Source: Patiria pectinifera
Taxonomy: Eukaryota; Echinodermata; Asteroidea; Valvatida; Asterinidae
Assembly: GCA_029964075.1 (NCBI GenBank)
Contig: CM057130.1
Span: 6,634,001 to 6,698,000, forward strand
Direction: 5' to 3'
DNA: 64,000 nt
Numbering within the stretch: the first letter of the stretch is position 1; every line of letters begins with the position of its first letter. Under the pieces are notes generated by a model. That model worked only from the letters and a program-made list of their open reading frames with translations. It had not been told where the DNA came from and ran no database searches. Shown in pieces: positions 22,901-34,900 of this stretch. The position numbers were made by a program, and so were the translations under genes.

Positions 22901-25900
22901 TGTTAGGTCTTACTCGTGTCACATAAAGTTCCTTCATATCCAGCAGAACAGGTGCATGTGTAGCTATTGACTCCATCATTGCAGACGCCATTTTGACAGG
23001 GGCTGCTTGCACATTCGTTGATGTCTGTCATAAATTCAGAAAAAAATACACCGAGTAAACCAACGCGTTTTAAAATACTCTTCAAATTTCGCTTGTTCCC
23101 CCCCCCCCTTGATTCCCAAAGGGGTGCCTGGGGTGGTGTTGAAGTCCAAGATTTTTCGAGGAGGGGGATAGAAAACTTGGAGCAATGAATCAATGTGCAC
23201 AATGTGAGCGATGACGTTATTCAGAAAACTTTGGATTTGGCCCAATTTGTTTGTTTTGACGCTGGTACTTGTGGTGGTGGTGGAGGGAATGGTTAGCCAA
23301 CCAAACCAACCTCCTGATTGTCTCATTCCAATTAATGATACACATATCTTTCACTCCACAACTCACCACAGAGAAGTCGACTCAGTGAAGTCAACTACTG
23401 CCACGCTTAGGATTAATATTGTTATTTTAGGGAGTCAAACATTTGGATTTGCTGTAAAAAAAGAAAAAAAGAAAAAAAGAAGTTCAAATGGGTCTTACTT
23501 GTATCACACAAGGTTCCTCCGTATCCAGAGGAGCACGTGCAAGTGTAGCTGTGGACTGCATCATTGCAGACGCCATTTTGACAAGGGCTGCTTGCACATT
23601 CATTGGTGTCTGCCATAAAGACGAACATTACACCAAAAAATTATTCCACAATATAATTCTCTTTGTTTGGTTTAAACATAATACTTTTCTTGATAGATAT
23701 TGCTTCCTTTGTTCAGTTTGTGTTGACAACCATTCTAAAACAGTGGGTGGAATAAATCTGTCTAAAGTTGACAAGAATGCAGTATGCTCATAACAAAATC
23801 AATTTACATATCTTTTTCATTCACAGATTTATTACAATTGGAATGTTCCTTAAATCTCATTGCTTTTAATGTGTAGATGTTTTGCACAGTTCATCGTCAA
23901 TGATATTTTTTTTCTAAATTAAAATCCAGTGACAATGGCAGTCCTTTGTATGTGGGGTTATCACAGAGGGCGTAAGACCTGTCCTCAAGAGGGCGCCCTA
24001 TTCAAAGGGGCACACTCACGGCAGAACCACACACGTTATTCTTACCACCTGCCCCTATAATGACATGGACCCTGAATGACATACACCACAAGCTTTATAA
24101 CTGTCTTTTGTACATGTAGTATGGCTGTGGATGGCTAAATGATTATAGGGAGAACAAGATATTGTTTGATGTCCAAGAATGTACGGAAGTAATGTTAGGT
24201 CTTACTCGTGTCACATAAAGTTCCTTCATATCCAGCAGAACAGGTGCATGTGTAGCTATTGACTCCATCATTGCAGACGCCATGTTGACAAGGGCTGCTA
24301 ACAATCGTGTTTTCGTAACTCACGGCGCGACGAATTGATTGTGTTTTTACCCCAGACACCGCATACAAAAACAAACGCTAATACAACGTACAGGCAGGCA
24401 CCAGACTATTCCTCACGTGCGCAATACCATCGATCCAATACCAGGGTGAGAGAGCAGATAGTGGTGGGCGCGTACTGCTCGACACCCTGGGTGCGAGGTT
24501 GGCATCGACCTATGTTTGTGCACAAGACCGTGTCGCCCTCGCGCTCGCACACAGGCGGTGGTCATTTTGAACCTCCCTAAAAAGATCCACAGCCCACGGA
24601 TCCGTATATAAAAGCACACAATTACAATAGTTTAGAAAACGATTTTGGACCATCAAACACGTTTTTATTTATTCATTTTGCCCACAGTGTTAATTTACTC
24701 ATGTTAATATTTGTTGTTATATTTTTACTTGGCCAAAGGGAGCTTCAAAATGGCGTCCAGTGACTTCATCCCCCACGGCCCGAAGCGCTATCCAGTCAGT
24801 ACAATAGAGATCAGTGATATCCCTGCTGAGCAAAAGCAGACAACTCCAAGATGGCTGCGGCACTGCAGTCTACATTTCGTATAAATCGTGAACTCACTTG
24901 TTTCGCAGTGTACGCCATCATATCCTGCGAGACACGTGCATGCATACTCGTTGACGGCATCCACACAATTAGCGCCATTTTGACACGGGTTACTGCCACA
25001 CTCGTCAATATCTGAACAAAATGAATCATGTAAAGAGATTCAAATTAGGTGTTTCCCCTTCATCGACGTTTAAACACTGTATACTCAGTGTGTTACCTCC
25101 CCAGTGAAAGTTGGTAAAAATCATTCGGGTGGGACTCGATCGAACCCACGACCTCCTGCTTTCAAGTGCAGATGTCTTACCACTCGACCACCGAGCTAAG
25201 AGGATCGGTTGGCTGGTTCGAATCTGATGAACATAGCAGCGGGTACCACATAAAATTCATCTTATAAGAGAATACTTGTCTATTTGTTGAATGTGTACGT
25301 TATGAGTTCATATACACGAATATAATGTAATTAGTTTAGATGTAATTGATAATGTCGTGATATTCTTCAGACTCACGTCACGGTTACGAAAAGCATCTTA
25401 CTCACTTGTGTTGCATGTGGTTCCCTCGTACCCAGGGGCGCAGTCACAAGTGAACATGTCCGGGCCGTCGTTACAAGCGGCTCCGTTCTGGCAAGGGTCA
25501 CTGTCACACTCGTTGGGTTCTGTCAACATGAGCAATGTTATAGGCAATTTAGATAGTCGATCACAAGTCCGGTCACAAGGGGTGCATAGCTATGTTCCCC
25601 GATACCTATGTTCTCCAATACCTATGTTCCCTAACTCTGTAACCCTAACCATCTAACCCTATAACCCTAACCCTAACCCTGCAAGGATTTTGGGGAACAT
25701 AGGTATTGATGAACATCAGGTAGACCCCGTCAAGTAACAAGAGATGAACGACAAAGGAATCCCTTTTTTTACAGTTCACGTACATAGCTTTTGACATAAT
25801 TAGAGACTTGGGTGCTTGTGACGGACTTGTGATGGAGTTGTGAGAACATGTGAAGGACAACACTGAATAGACACAGCGTGAACTTGCCAGAAGATCACGG

Positions 25901-28900
25901 TTATTGAAAACTCGCAAAACGAACTGTGAGGGTCGTGGTTTGGTACACGAGATACCAAGTGAATTCCATTCCGATTAATTTACTGCAGGAATCGGTCTGA
26001 ACTTAATTCCATGATATGAAAACCAAGAGTTTTAAAAAAAAAATTATTTGGATTCTTCTTTCCGTCTTTACTTCTGTTCAGGCAGCTAAGTCAGATAAAA
26101 AAAAACATTCCAAATGTAATATTGGCCCAGAAATAATTATTTGTCCCGCCGAAGAAATAGTTGACACAAGTTTTTACTAATGGTTCAGATTGAGACTTTG
26201 TTGTTTCACTAGCGGGCCCCTGTAATTTCTGGTGATTTTTAGTTCAGCCGTTATTTGATTAACTTTTGTTGCACAAATCAAAGCTCAAAACTGTTCTCAT
26301 CATGTGCGTATTTCACAAAGTTTTACACTCAGTACCATTATGGACGTACGGAAATGAAAAGAAAAACAATACACGTCTTACTGAGCTTCATATTTGCTGA
26401 CTTCATGTAGAAAATTGTACCACTTATTTTTCCCAAATGCAGTTAATCTCATCGGATTCAATTCTCTTCAAAGCGACTCCGATCACTCGAAACCAATGGA
26501 ACTTACCCAGTGTGGTTGGCATCAATGTCGTTGTGGGGAGTTCCACTGTAATAGCGGTTCTCTGAATAAAAACATGACAAAAATATAAACATACTATCTT
26601 ATCCTTCACACTTCAAAGTACCAGGTCGAATTAGGTCCCTGTGTTTGTTTTTGATCATTCTTCAAGGAACTTGCATGTAAATTGAGAGTCTGACACAGAT
26701 TGTAGTGAGAATACAACTTAACTGCACAAAAAATGCCACCCCTCAGTAAAGAACTTGCAAATTAAAACAAACAGATCAGTGAGATTTCGCGACAACAAAC
26801 AAACATATAATCACGTGGCGACGACTGGTTCCCGCCGCGCCGCGCAGGGGCCAATTTAGAAGACATAATGAAAATGCGGTAACCAGTCCATAGCTAGCTA
26901 TGCGACCGATAGCACGCTTTCAGTACAGTGCAGGCCACTGTCAACTGGTCGGATTCGACATCGTAAAAATGCCAAGAAAACACCGATGGAAAGAGAACAT
27001 TTTTGCAAGTTAATTTACAGAGTTGATCTAGCTTGTCTGTGTATGTATTTTCTGTGTTCAAGAGTTCATTTTGAGATCGCACTACTCGTATTTGGAGTGA
27101 TACATGCCGCGTGTTTCCCGAAATTGTTGACCGTTAAAAACAGGTCTGTCGGCCCATGGCGGGCCGCTCGCCACACATGCTCGCATCACACACCTCGGAG
27201 TTTTGGCCAGCTCCCCGCGTCTTGACTAGCGTTGTGCATATGGTGCGAACGGCCTGAATTTTCCATTATTTTTTGAAATTATCGAACGTTAATATATTGA
27301 CAATAATTAAAGGTAGGTTTTACTCACTTTTTGTTGCCATTTCGTGTATAGCTTTCGTAGTGCAATAGAAATAGTTCAGGCTAAAACTTCGCATATAATT
27401 GAATACCCCATTCAATCTGCATAAAAAAAATTGGCAAAAAAAAAAGAAATTCCGAACCGACCGACCGAATGTGATGAGTTGAACTCTTCAGGGAATTCAA
27501 TTCTGGCCACTAGGCACCTCGTGTGAACTTTTGAGCAAATTTGATCAACTTGTATTTTTGGGTCAAAAACTGACTTTTTCGATGATGCCGGCTATGGAAA
27601 ACGTTGAAGTTTTGGGGCCATTTTGTAAAAAATCTGAAATTCATCTTTTCTCACTGGATACTGAATGTAATGAGTTAAACTCTTCAGGGAATTCAATTCT
27701 GGCCTTTAGGCATCTCGTGTGAACTTTTGAGCAAATTTGATGAAGTTGTATTTTTGGGTCAAAAACTGACTTTTTCGATGATGCCGGCTATGAAAAACCT
27801 TGAGGTTTGGGGGGCTTTTTGTAAAAAACGATTTTCTTTCCAGAACGAAATGTAATGGAATATAATGTCCTGCAAGAAATAAATTTGTTTGGTTTTGCAG
27901 GTTTTTATACAATTTTAAAAATTGGTTTTTAAATGGCGCGCTCCAGTTCAGAAATTGCGCACACTATATTCAGAACGAATTAGGAGCGTCCCGCTCATTC
28001 AAAAGTTGAAATTAATAATTGATTGCCCGTCATGGGCAGATTTTTTTCGTGCAATTTCTCATTCGAAAGCTCATAACTAATGTAATGCTAGAAAATTATC
28101 AATTCAATTTAAACATCCATTTATCAAGGTTCCACACACACAAAGCACGCATACATCAACTTCAATATATCAATAATGAACGGCAAAACACGTGTCGGCG
28201 ACTTTGTGAACCTCCACGGATATTTGTGGAAACAGAAATAAGGGAAAAGTTCGACTCTTCCCTATGTTGTTAATTTCAATCTTTCAATAGCTATTTGGCT
28301 GAATAAAAAAAATGTTTTCAATTCATATTTTTATGGAAATGGTTGATGGAATAATACTGCACTACGTTCAATCTTTCATAACCGTCAAATACATAATTCA
28401 CCGTATTGGCTCGCATCGTAGTCTTTCCTCGGCTCGTAGTCTTTCCTTTCTACATGTTGTAATACATCTCAATGAAGATCTTGATGAAGGCCAAGCAAAA
28501 AATCACATGCGCATAAACTCAATAGCCTTTGTTAATCAACAATATGTTCGTTCAAATACATGATTCGTTATGGTGCATCGAATTTCGTAAATTGCTGAAC
28601 ATGACTTTTTTACGATGTAGTTTTCCTTCATCATCTGTGTCCGTGTCATATTTTAGACACTTTTTTTTTTAAATTTTCTTCATATACCATCTTGTTACCC
28701 CAGTTTCCTTTCGATTTCGTTTTAATTGCTTGCGAGCTGACTGTATGCTATGATGCTTGTATTTTATATAGGTTTTCCCGGCCAATTTCAACAAGCTTTC
28801 ATTCAATTTAACGCCTGGCTCATTCGATCTAAATTAAAATTGAAAGATCACGCCGATCGACTTTCGACAATCAAAAAGAATCATTCAATTTCACTATCCA

Positions 28901-31900
28901 AGCATTCTATTGCCTTTTAGCTTCACTCGTCCGTATCAAAGATGCATTCATTTTAAAAGTATCGCGTTGTTGGTCGTTGGCTTACTGCCATGTACTGACA
29001 CATCATATAATCACTAAAAAAAAGAAATTTATGACAGCAAAACATCCAAAATTCTAGCAACTTTGTTTGCTGAAATAATTGTGTAACATTAATCATGCCC
29101 GGAATGCCATCACAGGTTATCTAATGAATATGAAACTTTGCATTAGCATAAAACGGAGAAAGCTCCAAAAACACACCTCAAAATGGAAAATGAAACTTGC
29201 AAATAAGGTTAAATGTGACACAAAGATGTATTTTCAAGGTTTGCATTGCAGACTTACTTTGCATGGACTCTGTGAATACAAGTGTTCCGTCAGACATGCG
29301 CAAGAAAACATTTAAGAAATAACTCAAGAGAAATGTTCCAGATGGTATGGTGCAACCATTGCCAAACATAGGTGTTCCAATGTCTTGCACGTTAAGAAAT
29401 CGTCAACGTAAAGATGACCCTTCCTCTAACGTTTAAACAAGTAGAAAAGATCAACAGTGAAAAATAAATTATCTTAGTCCCTTCAATTAATTATTTCGTA
29501 GTTACATCTTGTTTCCCTCATAGGGCCTATCAGTTAATTTGTAACATTGTAAATTTTACAGTCATCAAGTTTTGGGAGGAAATGAACCTCGGAGAAAAAT
29601 AGGAAAATGTATCGATTAATTTTTTTTACTAATTCAAATGACCAAACGATGAAAGCGATTGCCCATAAACGAATAAGAAACGAAAAGCGTGGTTATACGT
29701 TACAAGCGCACAGACGTTCGCTAATTTGAATGCATCAACCGTCAAAAGGTTGCAAAGACTTAATTTAAGACTGGTATGCACCAAAACGAAATAGGATGCC
29801 CAAATATGAAAACGAACATTCGGAGCAAAATCTTGGCTGCCTAAGAAAGAAATTGGACGAACCCAAAACGAAAAAAGAAACCCCAATTTGACCACATGTG
29901 CAAAACTCACGCGAAATTGAATGGCTGATAATGAAACTGATTGGAAAACTTCGGAAATTCGCCGGGAAAACCTATATTTAAAAGCTTTTACGGTCAACAT
30001 TAACTTCGACCTTTAACTTCTGTTTAGGTATTCTTTTCAACTTGGTTTTACTTTTCATTAAAGTTTAATGTTTTTTCTAACTTTTGATAATTGTGTTTGA
30101 TTATTTCTTATTCATATTCAGCCTTGTCAATTCTTTTCAATTATTTTGAATAACAAAACATGTCATATTTCCGTTCATTTTCATTTGTTTAGGCCTATAT
30201 TTTTCAAGTCAATCCAGATTTGGTTTGCTTGTTTTTAGGTTGGTATGTGCGTGCTTACACGTGCACATTATGCACAGTAACGTCTGCACGCAGATCACAC
30301 ACACTTGGAATGTGTGGTTTATTATTATTCATAAACTGTACTGGCGCATGCGTAATTAGGTCCTGCTGGCCCCTGATTCGAATAAGTCGAAATTTATTAA
30401 TTGGTTACTTTTTTTCGGCGTATAATACCAGTATAATTTCTTGGGGCGTCGGAGTAGGGGCGCTGGGCAGTACTTTTGTACAGGATTACCCCGTAACGTC
30501 ACACGAATGGGCTATTGTGTACACAGATGCATGCAAAGGCCTCAATTGAATAACCATTCGGCACCAGAATATATTTTTTTTATAATTTGGAAAAAGCTTG
30601 GCTAGGCTTGACTTGTCTTTTTTATTGCCACAAGAACATTTAATTTTACCTCAAAATAAGTCATCAACTATAATTTACATCATTATGATGTTATCAAAAT
30701 ATAAAACAACAAACCAAAAAATTCGACAAAATTTATTTCTTTGTAGATTGTGTTTATCCAACTTACAAACTCATGGGGCATCGAACCGGGGACATCTGTG
30801 GTTTAGTCGAGTAAACACACACAAAGACATGTAAAATTAGAACTAAAGGACAGTTGAGTGTCAATACGTTTGTGGTACATTTTGAAACGTGTAAATTATT
30901 TTCGCAAACGGACTTGATTCCTAGAAACTAATACCCGTCGACACTGAGACTGAAAATTTGATCAAAATGCCGCGTGCAGAGGCAACTAATGGTTGTGTCT
31001 CTTTTGTTGATGTTCATAAAAAATGCAAAACGTCTGCTCGTCTATTTCCTTTCCACACATGAAGCGGCACAAAGACGGATGATTAATGATGTCATTAGAG
31101 TTGTTTGCAAACAAGCACATATTTTTGTTACAGGACATTTAATCATATTATATTCATTCCAAATTCGTTCGGAAAAGAAATTTGAAATTTTGAATAAGAA
31201 AAAACACGTATTAACCAACTTTAAGCAATTGTTTTAAGACATCCTCTGTCAGTGTGCGTTTGGTACGGTCAAATAGGCATTATGTGTTATTCCTCAATTT
31301 CTCTTTTTAGATTTCTATATTTTGTTAGTCCCTGAAAAAATTAGATAAACATAAAAAACCACATTCATTTGAATAATGCAATCTCACGTGTCATAAATAA
31401 CTATGAAAAAAAGGCATTATACTACATTCCTTGTCATGCGACATTATACTACATTCCTTGTCATGCGACTCGATTTATTATGGAGAGGATTATACTGGAC
31501 ACTGGACTAGTAATGCAGCAAACCCCCAGTTCAAAAGTCTTCATTGCCTCATGGAGCTATATGATTGCTTTATATTCCTCAAGGTCCGTACATCGATTTG
31601 TTGACTGACATAACAAGGAAGGGTTGAAGTTTAACGTTCATTTTATAGTTTCCATATATATATCCATCGAACGTGTTCATCCTGAAGTAGGCGTTTACTA
31701 ATTCATTGCAACGATGCACACATTTGATTACACGTTGCGTACTCAACGAAGGTCATATAACTGATCAATAATTGAACTTTTGGGCAAGTCGAACTGACCT
31801 ACTGGCAGGTTTTTCTTGTTCTACAAGCAAGTATGATCAATTACCATAATGCACATGCATCAGGTGGGAACGGACTGGTTCTCGGACTTAACTGCCCTAA

Positions 31901-34900
31901 AATCCTCCAGGGCCATAAATCAGAAGAAAACAAATTGAAGTTTATTTCGTCGATTGGTAGGAATTGATTAAACACAATTTAAGGGAGAAAATTCGCTTTG
32001 GGGAAACAAAATAAAATGTAAAACTTCGGGGCACTCCAACTCGTAACCTGCAGCACTTGGACCCCGACCTAACGTAGCAGGCCACAGTGATGCCACGCTT
32101 TTCATTGTGTAGGCCCTAAATTTAAACTTTATGAAGATATTTCAAATCCCATGACATCTTTATTCAATCACGTAATATGTTTCAAGCATCACGTAAATGA
32201 CTTTACTAGACTGCAGAAGAAAAATTTCCGAAATTGGTGCGAGCGCGAATTAAACGCGTGTTTGGGATCTGCTTTATGAACTTTGGTCTCAAATTAGGTT
32301 TTGCCATTCACCGGTCTCAATAGTGTATCACTGTAAGGATCTAAAAACGGGAGGGGGTCTAAAACGCGTCCTGCAAGGGGGGTCAAAGGGTATGCCCCGG
32401 AAAAAAAATTGAAGGCTACGATGCTTTCTCCTGCATTCTAAGGCAATTCAAGAATACATTTAGGAACTTTAGCATTCCGCTTATTATTTTTGGCCCCATT
32501 TTACTTGTGTCATAACCTTAGTCATCCGCAGAACGGGATGTGGGGGGGGGGGAGGGGGTGCAACCTCCAAAACCACCTTCCTAGATCCGCTACTACTAAT
32601 TGTATTGTTCCAGATTTTTGGAGGTGAAAATGATCAAGTACCATGCCAGGGCAAGAGCAGCTAATAGGAGCGATGTTTCTGTACACCCATGCATAATGAC
32701 GGTCCCATGATCTCCATGTAAACAAATATGGATAGTTCGTGGGCCGCACTTTTTTTTTTTGCAGCATACGTCGTCTTTTAACCAATCACATTACGCACCC
32801 TAACATGAATATTTATTACGCTGAGTGGACGGAAGACACTTAGCTTCTCGTAGTGTTTTCCCTTCAATAAGCCTCTGTACTGGTGACGTCAAACTTTGTT
32901 TACGTGTGTGCTTTCCTATGGTGCTCAGTGGACCGCGGGGCCCCCACTGGCTCCATAGGAAAGTGCACATGTGGAGAAAGTATGACGTCATCAGTACAGA
33001 GGCTTATTAAACTTATCTCAACGAACAAAAATGTTCAATGAAAATGGACACAGGTTCGAACCACAGATCTTGCAATCCATAGTTCATTCCACTACTCATG
33101 TGGCAGCTCGACGAAAGCCGTTCCTTGAAACGCTTTAGTGTACATGCATGATTGAGTGATAGCAATGGTGTGACGTCATTCTAATTTTCTTATGAATAAA
33201 CATCGAACTATAGCTGAATAATCATGATCCAAAGACCACTGACGATGTGTGCTGCAAATAAAAACACCGCTCGTGGACCATTCTGAGCTGCTGTACAAAA
33301 AAGTGAAGCTGCGCGCTGGTTCCTGATCCCTCTCGATTTAAGAAGTCTAAAAGTGTACACAGAAGTCTAAAAGTGTGCATTTATATCAAATATATTTTGT
33401 TGCCATTTAATTTTGTTTTTTACAAAAAATCTATCCAATTTGATATTTTTCTTTATAAATCTATTAATCTGGGACTGGCAATATGGCGGAAAGTCACTTC
33501 ACTTCTAACAGCAAATGGTTTATCCAGATTTGTTTATGGAGGGCAGTGGACGGTCTCCAGTTACAGTGTTGACGGAAGCATTGTGCCTGTTTTCACAGAA
33601 AACAACCAGTCCATTCTGAACAATATATGGCACAATGCTTCGATACCACTCCTTGAATTGGTCCGATGAGCAAATAAAAAATGCATTGTTCATAGTGAAT
33701 TTATTTCAGGCCCCACTTTTATTAAAGGTTTTCCCGGCGAATTTCGGAATTTTTCTAATCAGTTTCATTATCAGCCGTTCAATTTCGCGTAAGTTTGGCA
33801 CATGTGGTCCATTTGGGGTTTCTTTTTCATTTGGGATTCATTCAATTTCATTTTTAGGCAGCCAAGATTTTGTTCTAAATGTTCATATTCATTTTCGAGC
33901 ATCCTATTTCGTTTTGCTGCATTCAAGACTTAATTTGTAGCAGTCTTAAATTAAGTCTTTGCAACCTTTGGCGGTTGACGCATTCGAATTAGCGAACATC
34001 TGTACGCTTATAACGTATAACCATGCTTCTCGTTTCTTTTTCGTTTATGGGCAATCGCTTTCATCGTTTGGTAATTTTAATAAGTAAGGTTTTTTTAATC
34101 GATATATTTTCCTAGTTTCCTCCGAGGTTCACCCCCCAAACAATCTTAATGACTGTAAAATGTACAATGTTACATATCACCTGATATGAGGGAAGCAAGA
34201 TGTAACGAAATAATTAATTGAAAGGGACTAAGATAATTTCTTTTTCACTGTTGATCTTTTCTACTTGTTTAAACGTTTGAGCAAGGGGTATCTTTACGCT
34301 GACGACTTCTTGAAGTGCAAGACATCGGTACGTTTGGCAATGGTTGTATCATCGGGAACACTTCTCTTGTGTTATTTCGTAAATGTTTTATTGCGCGTGT
34401 CTGACCGAACACTTACCGTATTTAAAGGGCCCATGCAAAGTTAGTTTTCAAATACAAACCTTGAAATATACAATCTTTGAGTCACATTTAACCTTACTTG
34501 CAAGTTTTATTTTTCCATTTTTGAAGGATGTTTTTGGTGCCTTCTCCGTTTCTATGCTAATGCAAAGTTTCATATTCATTAGAATACCTGTGATGGCATT
34601 CCGGGCATGATTAATGTTACATGCTATTTAAGCACAAAAAGTTGCTAGAATTTTGGATATTGTGCTGTTATAAATTTCTTTCATTTGGTGATTCTTTGAT
34701 GTGTCAGTATGCATGGCAGTAAGCCAGTGAGCAACCCTTTCCCACACATGTCTTCAATTAGCAAATTTTGGATGAATAATTTGAAAGAAAACCCCAAAAA
34801 CTGAACAGTGTCTTCCTGAAATGACATGACAGTAACAGCGCGCTCATACGTAGTCCGGAAAAGCATGGAAACTTTTAAATGTTTAACCCTAAAAGGGCCG

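Noticed and set aside
24335-24580. Plus-strand frame of 81 codons, identical at 54539-54784
   Set aside because: Conserved only because the block is duplicated; it lies across the end of a MITE and its flank.
26364-26410. A 15-nt microexon after the linker exon (ending before GTAAGA)
   Set aside because: Phase would allow it, but the acceptor is weak and no residue pattern supports it.
27316-27380. A short exon ending acaaaaa before GTGAGT on the minus strand
   Set aside because: A good donor but the only acceptor leaves about 24 nt, and there is no reading-frame support.
33373-33940. Plus-strand frames of about 100 codons
   Set aside because: They overlap a TIR element and AT-rich intron, and the matching frame at 29629-30000 is the same repeat on the other strand.
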